Assembly: GCF_008831285.2 (NCBI RefSeq)
Contig: NC_045138.2
Span: forward strand, 28,243,934-28,307,933
DNA: 64,000 nucleotides
Reading direction: 5' to 3'
Source: Nymphaea colorata
Taxonomy: Eukaryota; Streptophyta; Magnoliopsida; Nymphaeales; Nymphaeaceae
The translations under genes were made by a program, and so were the position numbers. Each line of letters begins with the position of its first letter. Positions within the stretch are counted from its first letter, which is position 1. Shown here piece after piece: positions 22,897 to 35,700 of the stretch. The notes below the pieces were generated by a model, which searched no databases, was not told the origin of the DNA, and worked only from the letters and a program-made list of their open reading frames with translations.

Positions 22897-23382
22897 TTTT
22901 CCTCCTCCCTGTGAGAGCAGTGAGAACTGGGGGTGGGGAGAGTGAGAGTCTATCTTCTGCCACGTCGCAATCGTTGAGAGGGAGACAGGGATGCCACGTT
23001 GTCCAGAAACTGGATGGCGGATAAGCCTCCTTCCTCCGAACCATCTCAATTTACAAAAATATCGTGATATTTAGAAAAATATCGGAGCAAAAGAGGCGTT
23101 TTATCAAGTGGTTTCGAACCGCTACAGTCTAAGCATAGACGACCCGTCTTACGAAATTGCGATACCCGCGCTGCTGCTTTCAAGGCAGCCAATGCCCAAA
23201 GTTACACGGCCTCTTCCCTGCTGCTGTTTTCTTCCCTCTTCATTTTCTTCCTTATGTGCATATGAGAGAGAGGGTACACGAAATTCCAAATCTCTGGCAT
23301 TCAAGATCATCTCCAAATAGGGGAAGCAAAAATCAGATTTTTGTAAAAAAGTTTGTTCGAAGGCTTCTTCACCCTTTCCTGG
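22897..23382. promoter_or_regulatory. Head-to-head spacer of PPR gene and RPC7-B
   Basis: About 490 bases separate the two divergent start codons. Homology with block A starts at 23208, so RPC7-B keeps only about 175 bases of ancestral leader. The rest (22897-23207) belongs to the PPR promoter side, so the spacer may serve both genes. No TATA box was recognised. Confidence 0.45.
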
Positions 23383-26300
23383 ATGGCTTTCAGAGGGCGT
23401 GGGCGCGGGCGAGGCTGGTGGCCTGGCAGTGCCATCGGTGGTGGCCGAGCACTCGGTGATGAGGACTTCGCTTTGTTTCCTGTGAGCTCTCTCTCTCTCT
23501 CCTCCATCCCCAAAGAAATGTGTGTGTGTGTGTCTGTGTCTGTGCTGACTCTTCCTTCTCCTTTTCTCTTCGGGGGATGAGAGCAGAAGATTGAGGGATT
23601 ACCACCAATCAGGGATTTAACAGACGAAGAGAAGTTCCTTATCGACAGGAAGAGGCACTTTGCGTCGTGGTGTAAGAATTCCCCATACTTCATCAAAGAT
23701 AGATCTCTCTCTCATGGTGGGCACTCTCTTGGTCGCACATGCATCTCCCCCTTCCCCTTATTGTTGCATTCATCTTATGATTTTGAGTTACATGATGTAT
23801 TCTGCATCTCGGTGCAGATAGCAACTAAGGCTATGCATCTGGTGGATTTTGTTAGGAATTTTGCATTATTTATTTATGGAAAGCTTGTTGAAATTAAATC
23901 ATGTTTGTGGAAAAGTAAGACTTGTATTCTGAGGAACTAAATCATATAGAAACATGAATCTTTATTAGATTCAGCTTGTTAGAGATATCCTGCATCAGGT
24001 CAGGCTTCTTGGTTGGTTACTACTTAGCATGGAGATCACTTCTTAGTATCAGGCATGCATGCCTTGGTCCTTGAGTTATTGCTTTGGTATCTGCGGTACT
24101 TTTTCTGACCTTTTGTCTTAGTGAGTCGATGGACTAGTTTTGTCTTGAAGGTCCTACAGATTTTGATTTTTTTTTTCTAGGTTTAGTTTGGTTCCAGATT
24201 CATATAAGTGGCACACAGTCTCAAGCTAGTGCTTAAGATTTGTTTGATCATCACTTCAGATACCTTAGCTCCAGATGTAGAGATGTACTCTGACATGAAG
24301 GCAAAGGAAACAGTTCGACGTGCAACTCTTTTGGACTGCCTGATTCTCACTCCATCAAATTTCCCTATGGAGTTAATTGAAGGTAAGTTAAGAGATGGTG
24401 TCATTCGTAGCTAATGATATTGTTTGTGGTATAAAGACTTTGCAACCAACTGTGTATTTTCTATTCCGCTGGTCTAAATCTAATAAGAGTCGGTTCGTCA
24501 AAATTTTTTCAAGCCGAAGGTCTTTTTCTTAACTTGGATTTGTTGACTTGGAACATTTTCTGAAGATTGCTTATGGAAAGGGTTACTTGGCCATGGAAAA
24601 ACCTATTGTAGTAATGCAAAGAGTAAAGCTACTCAAGCTTGACTCAATTATCAAACAAGGCAAGTTTGAGGTGAAGGGTAAACTCGTTTAATTAAATGAA
24701 TCAAGCCTAAGTCAGGTAAGCTTGATTCTTTTAAGCTCAATTAGGCTTATTCATGAACGTACAATATAATATATTCCATTATATCATTACAAAATAGCTG
24801 TTGGCATAGTTACCTCCCTTGTTTGTTCAAACTTCAGGATGAATGAACTCATTTGCATCTTTTCAAAACAAGTTGCCAAAAAAAAAAAAAAAAAACTCAG
24901 TGCAGCTAAGCTCTCGACCCAAGCTTAGCCGAGCTGATCTTGAGCTCTCTTAGCATGCTGAGCCAAGCTCAAGCTGGGCCATTTGAGACTGAACTCTGAA
25001 GCCCGCTTTGAGCAGGCTAAGCTCAGGTTGTGAATACACTTATTAATTTGTACTCAAGTTGGTGACTCAAACATTTATAGTTCCCTACTTTCTTCGTTTT
25101 TTCGATTGCTAGTCTAAATTTCTTTTGATTTCCTTTGCTCCTTTTCGGCATTTGTAAGCTAATATGATAAGATGACTTTACAGGACAAGCACAGCGAGAT
25201 AAAAAGAGGTCTTCAGCTCATCGTATTAAAGCTAAAAAAGGTGTGGATTGCATATTTCTTATCATTGAGTTTTTGATATTTGAACGATAATTGATTTCTT
25301 ATAGTACGCTTTCTACTTTCTAAAAGGAAAAATAACTTGTCTTAGCATCTTCTGGGTAGATTTACATCACATGGATTCACTCCTTGCCAAACTCAAAGAT
25401 GATGGAAAAGATGATGCTGACGAGGATGAGGAAGTAAAATAAACTTTGTTTGCATTGTCCCTGTTTCCTTTTTCTAGCATGTCTTTGGTCTTTAAGGTTT
25501 TTTGTCTGCTTTTGTACAGCCAGTTAATGTACTGCCTATAAAAATAGGAAACTTGGATCGGACAGTTGGTTAAGCATCCATTGCAACTATCTGTTTTTAA
25601 ACTAATTAAGTTCTTAAACCCATAAAAAGTTATCACTTAGACAGTGGGTTTTGTGGCAGATTATGTTTTCATTGAAACTCTTTGCAAAATTGCATCTTTT
25701 TATGCATTTTTAAGTGTAAATTCCATGTGTTCAACAGGCAGAGCAGGGTGATAAAAAGAGAAAAAAGGGAGATGAAGATGAAGATGAAGGCGAAGAGAAT
25801 GACAATCTAGAAGAAGAGGAAGATGATGAGGCTATCGGTGCTGATGATTATACGGAGGTAAGTGAGCATGATAGAGGTTTTAGTACAAAGTTCTTAGTGG
25901 AATGTGGGGCTTTTTTAAACTGATATCTCCCCTGAATACATGCGCACATCCTTTTGAGTTTGTTGGAGTAGGTTTCTTTGCAAACTCAGATGCCCACTGG
26001 GTAAAATAACACTCACCCTTTTGAGTTCGTTGACTTTTGATTAATAATGAGTATTTTCTTTCTGCTGGTTTTATATTTTTTCATTTTTCTTTGCATTATG
26101 GGCTGTTGATTATGTGCATGTTTGTCAGGATGCTAATTTTTTCTTCACATAGTTACTTTTAATTATCAGAAATTAATATGTCTGATGGCCTTCTGTGGTT
26201 CTTATGGCAAAATTAGCTTCTGTACAGATATAGCTGGTAATATGTGAAGTCATGAACTCATCTTGCTTGTCACTTCCTTGTCTTGATGCAGAAGATGGTT

Positions 26301-27549
26301 TATGAAACTGTTGCAGTTATTTCCTTTAGGTTTGCCTTTCGTAGGCTAAAATAGTAGAATCATGCAGGGAGTCAACTGCAGCATGTCTGCATGCATGAAG
26401 TATATAACTTGTCTGTATTTCTCGCCAGTACTTTGCTTCTTTTTATTTTTTTTTCTTTAGTGCTATTTCATAGTAAAAACTTGCCTTTTCAGGAATCGTT
26501 CTATTATTACTTAATGTAAATCATCCATTCTGGATATTTTGTTTTCAACATGCTCCATTTTATGCACATAAAGAAATATATGATGCTACAATGTGCTCCA
26601 TCTCTCTCTCTCTCCTAGGGGTTCTAATATGTCGTCATGCCCTTGCATTTTGAAAGTCTTGACTTTGCCCTCTACAGAATTTTGGATTTGACGATGACGA
26701 GGATTTTCTTGATGGTGAGGACGATGGTGGGAATGGTATGCGTGTTTGTATCTTCAAATACACTGATTTGTATTACAACTTTGCAGCTTTTAAATACGTC
26801 CATTTGGTGACGATTGTGGCCAGACATGCTTGTCTGATTCTATGATTTCTAATGGCACGGTCTGTTTGTTGCAGATGAACCAACTTATGAGTAAAGGACA
26901 AGAATGTTGCTGCATATAATGGAAAATGCAAACAGGTGATTCTCTGAAACTTTTTTATATGATTCTATTCTTACCTGCATATTGGTGCATCGACTGCTTT
27001 AGAAGAGGATATATTTAGAGCGACATGCTTGAATGCTATGTTTTTTGTTTCTAGATGATGCATGCTCTAATCATATTATATTGGTTTACTCTGTGAACAA
27101 CAACTATATGGAAACATGCAGTGAAGAGAAGGAATCGAACCCATGAGAACTAATGAGGGGTGGAAAGTTGAGCTTGAGCTTCGTTTTTCAAGCTTAATCT
27201 AAATTCAAGGCTACAACAGAGCCACTAGGCACAGTTCAAGCTCAACTGCTAGAAAAGAGAAGCCAGCGTCTAAGTTCATCTGAAATGTTACAATTTACAA
27301 TGCCCAATTTTTAATGTCCTTCATTGAATAGATGCCCATCTAATCCTTATATACGTGACAAGCATCAATGACAGGGCCTTTGCTTGGAGTTAAAGATATG
27401 AACATGCAAACAACTCTACTTCAAGCACTACTATGTTAATACTGTAATAGCGTTCACATCTTCAGCATATTCACTTTTGATCTATAATTTATGGTGACAA
27501 AAAAGGATGAAATCGTTGCTTCCTAGTGTATGAAATTTGTCTTAATTCC
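23208..27549 (+). repeat. Duplicated RPC7 segment (block B, part I)
   Basis: Collinear with 4124-9370 apart from the intron 2 difference (about 895 bases absent here) and small indels such as the A run near 24881. Identity is very high throughout introns as well as exons, implying a recent event. Homology ends at AATTCC (27544-27549). Confidence 0.9.
23383..26894 (+). CDS. RPC7: DNA-directed RNA polymerase III subunit RPC7-like, copy B
   Basis: Eight exons give 226 residues: 23383-23481, 23587-23716, 24260-24382, 25184-25240, 25360-25433, 25738-25857, 26678-26735, 26875-26894. The frame, splice sites and stop match copy A (4299-8716). Seen differences are mostly silent; exon 6 has GDEDEDE instead of GEEDEDE and EENDNLE instead of EEIDNLE. 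It carries the RGRGRGRG start, central VEMYSD segment, basic patch and acidic tail ending DEPTYE of Pol III subunit RPC7. Intron 2 is about 0.9 kb shorter than in copy A, and the CT-rich 5' leader of copy A is replaced by PPR-side sequence. Both copies are coding-competent, so this is a true two-gene situation unless copy B lacks a promoter. Confidence 0.85.
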
Positions 27550-29716
27550 ATGCTTGTTGATTAGTCACTGAAGGAAGATTAAGACAGAAAAAAAAAACAC
27601 ACGGACGACTTTTAGTGTAGAAGAACAAGAATATGTGCCAACTTTTGTACAGGTGCCTTTATTTTTCTCTTGTTTGGGTTAAAGGAATTTTGGGCACACG
27701 TTTACAATTTTTGTTCTAATAAGAAAAGCTCAAGTTGTTGATATTATTGAAAAATGTCTCTAATCATTGTTTATGTTTAATTGAAAAGGTCCATAAGTTT
27801 CATCATCAAATTTGCTCATTGCCATTTGACAAGTATCAAATGTGATTTTTATTTATCCTCTAAAAAGGATCTAAAAAACACATAAATTTTGAAAAATTTA
27901 AGAAACAAATGTAAGTCTTGAAAAGTGCCATGTTGGAGATATCAGAATATCCACACGTAACTTCCACAATGTTAATCCATGCACACTAGTTAGGATGCTG
28001 TTTTAAAAGCATCCAACTAATTTGATAAATGCATAGAAACTGTTGGGATAGCGAAACTCGTTGATGGAAAATAATGTATGCGATATTTTTTCAGAATCTT
28101 TGACTGTTTTGATTCCCTAGCTTGATTTCGGGTTAGTAGTAAGTTGAAATAAACTGACAAACGTGTTGTTGCTGAATGGTCAAGGACTCAAAAAGGTCGT
28201 TGAGGATTTAACAGTTGGACGTAAACCTAATTGTGTTTGTTTTCTTAAATATTTCATATGTTTGGAAGTTTCCCTTTTCTATTTCTTGCTTTAAGAGTAC
28301 TCTTGATGCGTAGGGAAATGCCACAGATCCAAGTGTAAGCGTTGGGCGAGAGAGGCAAGCCCTGTGGGACGTAGGAGTTGACATCTGACGAAAGAAAATA
28401 GACTTAACCTCACTTTTTCTTTCTTCTTTTTGTTTTTTTTTTTCTGATATCATTGTTTATAGTGTGGTAATTGTGTTCATTTAGTTCCGATTCTGGATTT
28501 TCAAGCCTCCAGAAAAAGGGAGAAACAATTTTGTACAGCTGAAAATCGTTCTATTATTTTAGCAGTTGGTTGCAACACAGGCGCGGCACAATGCAGGCAA
28601 AGCCATTAATGTGAAATGAGTTTGACTTGATATTTTCAAAACCTGACGTCGTGGAGAGAGATTTTCTCAAATATTGCAGTAAATAGTACGAGCTTACCCT
28701 TTCAGTTAATGTGGTTATAAGTAATCTCATGCCATGTTTTCTGTTTCAAATCAGAAGCTTGATAAATGAACATGTTTGTCACCATGAAATATTTTTCTGT
28801 TTCAAATCAGAAGCTTGATAGATGTAGATATTTGTCATCATGAAATACGTATTTGAGAATGTTTTGTATAAGAATTAACCACTCAATTGACCATGAAATA
28901 CGTATTTGAGATTGTTCTCCGCAACAATAGTTAACCACTCGTGCTGTCCTGATCTCAAGGAACTTTCAAATAGATATAAAATTCATGTTTTTTTTACTTA
29001 CAACTAAAAATTTTATAAGAAAAACAATTATGGACCGAGAAAAGGAAGCTGATTGTGTTTCTGGCGGTCTCAAATCCATATGGGAGAAGAAGAAGCCTGG
29101 ATGATCATGACAAACCTGAATTTCCTATCAAAATATTGGCTGTAAGCTCCAACCAGATCCCGATCAGAGCTAGTTCCGATTTAGCTGAATTTGAGTATGG
29201 ATCCAAACGTAGTTGATAATAGTTGGGAAAGGTTAGGTTTTCGAGGTGGATGCAAGTATAATTCTTAAGAAAGGAAACGAATTTAAATCCAAGAAAGTCG
29301 AATGATCCATATCTGAAACTTATCCGACCCGTTCTGCTAAGATCCGTGTGGTCGGGTAGGATAACAAGGACAAAAATGATTCTCGACCTTTAAAATTGGA
29401 GAGGCTCCTACTTAATAGCGGGACCTTGGTGAATCACATAGTTAATTGACGTTTTTGCAAGAATAATCTCCAATGATAGCAGGCCACGTCAGCAGAAAAG
29501 CGAAACCCTTTGTGAAACTCCTGAAGAGAAGGCCTAAGCGGTGGCATATAACAGAGGACTTGACGTTTCACTACAATTCTGCGTTATTCGCGCCATTCTC
29601 TTGCTCCCCTTCTTTGCGCCCGCTCGAAATCGAGAGGCAGCCGAAGCAGAGAAGGAGCTCCCATCCCCCCCTCTGCGGCCGTCTCAAATCTCCCGCGAGG
29701 TCTTCCGGCAGCTTCA
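26895..29716. other. Intergenic region between RPC7-B and YBEY
   Basis: To 27549 this is duplicated RPC7 3' flank. From 27550 to about 29470 it is AT-rich with no recognisable coding exon. Two adjoining small tandem duplications occupy about 28737-28940. The last 200 bases are GC-richer and probably form the YBEY promoter and leader. Confidence 0.55.
28737..28940. repeat. Two adjacent short tandem duplications
   Basis: A 56-base unit beginning CTGTTTCAAATCAGAAGCTT occurs at 28741 and 28797. A second unit beginning CATGAAATACGTATTTGAGA occurs at 28839 and 28892 (period 53). Copies differ at several bases. Confidence 0.85.
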
Positions 29717-32700
29717 ATGGCTCGAGTGGCCGTCGTGAGAGCTCTCCCGCTGGCGGCGAGGCTTCCGCTCGGTGACCTCCTGCCACTCGTTCGCGTTAGC
29801 TACTCTACATTCCGGCCGTCGTCCTCCTCCTCCCTCTTCTCGGAGCCCCTTCATTTCGGATCTTTCTTCACCTGCCGGAGCTCTGAGGCTTTCCCGAGGG
29901 TGAGGGCGCCTGGATGGCCGGTTGCTTCTGTCCGGGGCTTCCGCAAGACTCGGCGGCGCCCAGTCGCGCGGAAGAACCCGTCGAAAGAGAGGCAGTTGGA
30001 GCTCGACGTGAAGATCTGCCTCGAAGAAGAGCTCCCCGATGATCCGGAAGTTCTGGTAATCCAAATTCCGGAATTTTGATTTTTATTTTTATTTTTTTTT
30101 GTCGAATGATTCAATTTGAGACGAAGAGCTCTGAGTTTCTGGTAAATTGTGTGCGCCCTCTGTTTGAGAATTTACACTTGGATGTGCATCAATTGATGCA
30201 ATGATGGATGACATGTTTATGTCAACGTATTCCTTTTGACGTTGCTGGTTGTGTCGTAGATATTATTGTTGTTCATTGTCGTGTAAGTGATTTGTACGTA
30301 CTGTCATGTGAAAATTTTTCATTTTTTATATCTTATTGGTTCAATAATACAGATTTCTAATTTCTAAATGCATTCTGCGATCATGTATTTAAACAATCTC
30401 GTCTTCGATTCCCTTGTTTAGTAATCAAATTTTCTTGGTAGCGTTTCAAGGAAGTATGAAAGTGAAACTTCGGTTTCATGATTCACGTCGCTCCAAATAA
30501 AACGCGGAGAGAGGAAAGAGAGTGCGGCTAATTAATCTACAAAGCAATGCCAACTGGAATTTATCACAAAAAATTCACGACAATGTCACATCATTTTCAT
30601 GATTTGTCTAATAACTTAGAATGCGGACATTGTGAAAGGTGTTTGCTATTTTCAATATACTCAGAATGGTTCCATACGGAAACACACACTGACACGTATA
30701 TAATTTATTATATTTGTTTATATACAAATAAACATGCCAAGATTTATGACTCGAGTTCCTATTGGCATCTTCTAGTTTAAGAGTGAAGTATTTAAGTGTT
30801 CACATGTTATGCAGGACTGGTTCAACCTGAAGCTGAATTAACAATAACTCTTTAGTTAATATTTCCTCTTCCTATGTTTCTGGTGCCACAAAATCTTTGC
30901 GGGCAGAACTGGCTTTGCAACCTTCCATGCGTTAATTTTGTAAATTGTCTTTAAATTGTATTATAAGTATGCAAAACATTAAACACCAACATGAAATTGA
31001 GATTATGCAAGTTCATGGGTAATAGAAAGCCAGAATAGAGCTTGTTCCTATGGTTTGATGTTTGTAAGTTTCCCCCCAAATTAATCATATGGTACCTGAA
31101 GTTTATAAACAATTGGAGTCACTTTTTGGGTTGTTCTATGGAAATTTTGATATTTAAAGGTTAAGTCTATCCATTCACAATTTCGATTAGGACAAAACCA
31201 GCTACTTTTAGTGTCCTGTCAAAACAAAGTCCCTACTGTTGCTTCTGTTTTCCACTTCTCTCAATGTAAGCTGGAATTTTAGGCAGACAAAGTCCCTACT
31301 GTTGCTTCTGCTTTTCACTTCTCTCAATGTAAGCTGGAATTTTAGGCAGACAGTACCATCCTAGAGTATTGAGCTCAAAAGATCTTTGCGTTGCAGAATT
31401 CCTTGTAGTGTGCTTGCTGGGGCCTACAATTTTCTCCAGTGCTGAAAAAGACTTGAACTACCTATCCACAATAAGTGAACAACACTTGCGTGGAACAAAA
31501 CAAATCTTTATATTTCTGAAAATAGTGGAGTTTACACCTTAAACCCTTGCCACAACATCGTGCTGTATGGACTTAACATGAATATTGAATGAGAGATTAT
31601 TGTGCTTAAGAATTCTAGTACAAACAGACCATTCATGTTGGCCAATGAAATGACCTGCATGAGTGGCCACCAGTTCACCACTGCAAAATAATAGTTCATC
31701 CTGTTCTTCGTGATCGTTAAATTACAATGAGTAGGACCAATGGGTTGTGTAAATTGTCAATAATATACCTTGGGTATGGATTTATTCAAATTTTGAATAC
31801 TAAATTAGCTAACATCCTATATTGCATTCCTATTAGAATGTGCCTTCTGAACTCCTGAATTAGATTTTTAAATTTAAATTGACTTGTTACCTGCATCTCA
31901 TCTGTGCTTACTTGATCATATTTTGCAGAGCATAGCAGAAATTCTGCGACTAAACGCTCCAATGGCAATGAAGATTGCATTCGATGGACTGAAAGATTCA
32001 GATTATAAAACAAGAGATAGAACCATAAATGATGTTGGCAATTTTGAAAAGGCTGAGCTGTCTATAATGCTTTGTAATGACAATTTTATCCGAAAGCTGA
32101 ACAAGGACTGGCGAGACGAAGACCATGCTACTGATGTACTCTCCATGTCGCAGCATATTCCAGGATTTGACCTACCAATTGTGAGGACATCTTATTCACC
32201 CAAAGAATATTTGCTTTCTGTTAAGAAGCATGGGTTAGGAAATGATCTATCAAATGATAGCCTAGCTTTTGTTTCTTGGCTGATGCAAACCATTAACTTC
32301 TACAGCTCATGTTGGGGGATATTGTCATTTCTGTTGAGACTGCTGCAAGACAAGCTGAAGAAAGAGGTCATTCACTTCTTGATGAAATACGCATCTTATT
32401 GGTTTGTACCATCTCGTATCCTTTCATTTTGTGCATGCATGTAAATTTTTGGCTCTTGAGAAATCACTGCCTCAAGTTGTTTGTACGGTTGTTACATGTG
32501 AGGATTGGTGAACTTTCTTTGTCATTTTTACTGTGTGAACTGGAAGGTTTGGGAAAGAAAAAATATGGTGAGACCGTGAGAGACTAACAAGGCAATGTGT
32601 GAAAGTCCATCTGTGTGTGTGTGTGTGTATAAACATGAACACACACATCAAGTCACGTGGACTTAAATGGTAGTATATATATTTCTCAGTACACATTTTT

Positions 32701-35700
32701 GTATCTATTCTTTACTTAACTAAGTTAATAACTTATGCTGGGCAAAATGCAGGTCCATGGTCTGCTGCATCTTCTTGGATTTGATCATGAGGTAAGTGAT
32801 GAAGCTGAAGCAGAGATGGAAAAGGAAGAAGAGGTTGTTTTAAAGAGTCTTGGTTGGAAGGGGAAAGGTCTCATCAATAGTGCGTATGATTCAATAGCAG
32901 ATGAAATCCAAAGGGCCGAAGATTCAAATGGTATTGCCATCCATTTATCCTCCACCTTGTTAACTTCAATTTTGACCTCGTGGTACTACTTGAGCTTGAA
33001 AGGGGTGGGACCCAAGTGAATTTGTAGTTTGAGAGCCTTTGCAGGTCATTATGTTAAGGAGGCAAAGAAAGAAGGCAGCCTTCGTTTTTATCAGCCCAAG
33101 TTTAAATATATTTTCTGTGATATGGATGGTAAGCTCAGTTGGTACCTCAGGAATAAGCTTTATTTATGGTGTTAGTTTGTCCATAATTTTATGCTGTTTC
33201 ATCTCAGGAACGCTTCTTAATAGCAAGAGTCAAATTACTCCAAGAAATGCCATGGCATTAAGGGAGGCAATTTCGAGGGGAGTGAAGGTTGTCATTGCCA
33301 CTGGAAAGGTTAGTTGTACATCTCCTTTTGCTTCTGGGTTCTTTTATTCCTTCTTGTGCTCAATTTATCACATGGTTTTAGGTCCAGTTAACAGCTTCTC
33401 CAGCACTACTAATAGCATATACTGTGATATATGAAAGCATATTTTTCATCTGTTCAATTTATTCCCATTCTATTATTTCTTGTCAGACACGGCCTGCTGT
33501 TATAAATGCTCTGAAGACTGTGGACTTGGTGGGGAAGAATGGTGTTGCTTCTGAGTTCTCGTCAGGTGTCTTTTTGCAGGTTTCTCTATTTGCCTTTTGA
33601 TACTCATAGCTTGACTTATGTTTCACAGTTTCAAGGCTATATTGGACCAGTCTGTTTCCAATATGATACTTTTGTTGTTTTAGTTTGTGTTTTAGATTTA
33701 AGTTTTCTCTCTCTCTGTCTCTCTGCCTGTTAATTTTTTCCCTTCATCTTATGAAGTATTCCTTTAGCATTGATTTCTCTTTTCTTGAATGTGCAATCTC
33801 CAATCTTAGATAAATCTTAGATCTTTTGTTATAAGTCATTCTTTTACAATTTAACGGACATCTTGTGGTGTAGGAAATTAGAGAAGTAATTTTGTGACCC
33901 TCACAAGAACTCTGTTATCATTTAGTCAAAATATTGTTTGTTTGCTCTGTTTTCATGTTCCTTGATCAAATATGGAGTTATATGGTATTTCAAATGAATG
34001 AGAATGTTTCAATAAACATCTTCTGATTGACCTTTTAACAAATGAACTGGGAAATTTATTTGTATAAGTAACCAAAGAAACATACTTCTGCTTCAGTGCT
34101 TCTCATATTTAGGTTGTTGTTCATACTTCTTATATTTAGTTGATTGTTTTGCTGTCAAGTGGTTGGTAACAAAACTAGCAGGAGACTTCCTCTTTATGGA
34201 GATAGGAGAGGGTCTTTCCTCACACAACCACACCTGGCTCTTCTTTTGTATCAGTTGGACTTTTCATAACTCTATTCTTCTTGATCTTTTCACAAGACTT
34301 ACAATGATAGTGCTGTCCAATATTACTATTTACTATGCATACCTATGAATGGGATGGAATATCAAAGTCTGCTTTTTTTTTTCTTCTAGTGAATCTCTTT
34401 TTTCCCCCAACATCTTGGTATATTTCAGAATTAGATGTAAAACTTAGCTGAGTGCTGGAAACTGTTGAATGATGCTTGATGATGATGTCAAACTATTCGT
34501 ATGGTGATAAAAGTTTCGGTTGGGCTTAGGTTTTGGTTTTAAAAATGACCACTGTTTAGTTGACTTAACCTGTGCATGTCTTGTTTAAATGCTTGGAAGA
34601 GAATGTCTCAAAACGTCTGGGACATTCTCCTTCATAAATTTTGTTGCACCCTTAAAGATGGCAGAAATTGTGGGATAAAGCCGCTTTAATGATATGGTTT
34701 GTTGGAGACTTCATGAGATGTCATTCTGAGAGGAGTGCTGCTGAGATGCAATGCCTATCTTAGATATTATTCCCGACCATGCAAACACACCCTCGGAATG
34801 TGCATTTACATTCTACAACCCATTGACTGAACCAACTCAGTACTGTTTCTAGTTTTTTTTTTGTTACTTATTGCATGTTTTTGTGGTAGTTTTCAGTTCT
34901 CTAAGTGTCCGTTTTAAATTGTTTGCCTGTTGTACATTTTAATATTTTTGAAATGTTCTGTAGTCTTCGTGCAGCATTCTCTTTTTTGTGGAGACATGCA
35001 GGAGCACTTATAAGAGGGTTGCTCATGTAAAAGTGCACTTCTATGTGCTTACTGGAAATCTTTTTTAACCCTTTTTATTTATGAAAGCTTTTGTGGAATT
35101 TATGCATTTTTAGAGAAACTCAAAATAAATGAAATATGAATTATAATGGAAACTAGATCCAGTAATTTTGTGTGTTGTCAATTCAAGGAATTGGGAAGTT
35201 GCAGCTTATCGAATAAGGAAAAATGTTGTGCATGAGATTTTAACAGTTCGTGCCAGTTGACTGTTTCTTATAGTTTTTCTTTCTTTTGAATTTTGTATAA
35301 AATAAAAAATCTCATTTCGAATGATAATTGTAGGGTTTGCTAGTTTATGGTATGCAAGGCCGTGAGATTTATAGAAGAAATCTGGATCCAGATGTTTGCA
35401 GGGAGGTAAGATGTTTCAAAAATATTAAAGAAAGCCTGTTGATTGTCTTTGTGTTTTCAAGTCGGATGCTTTTGTGCCTAACATTTGTTAACCTTGAAAA
35501 TTGATTGCAATAATCTATACTAAAAGAAAGTCATAAACATCCAGGAAGCCTTGACTCATTGATATTTATGATCTTGAACGAGAACCTGATGGACAAAAAT
35601 TATTCTGGTACATAAAAATATGATCTGCTGGATAACATTCCAAACCTTTTCTAAATGTTCAAACCTCAACTCCATGTAGGGGATGTCGTTCAAAAACATC

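Noticed and set aside
23110-23207. GGTTCGAAACC on the minus strand, resembling a tRNA B box
   Set aside because: The flanking sequence does not fold into the acceptor, D and anticodon arms, and the T-stem has a mismatch. No tRNA call is justified.
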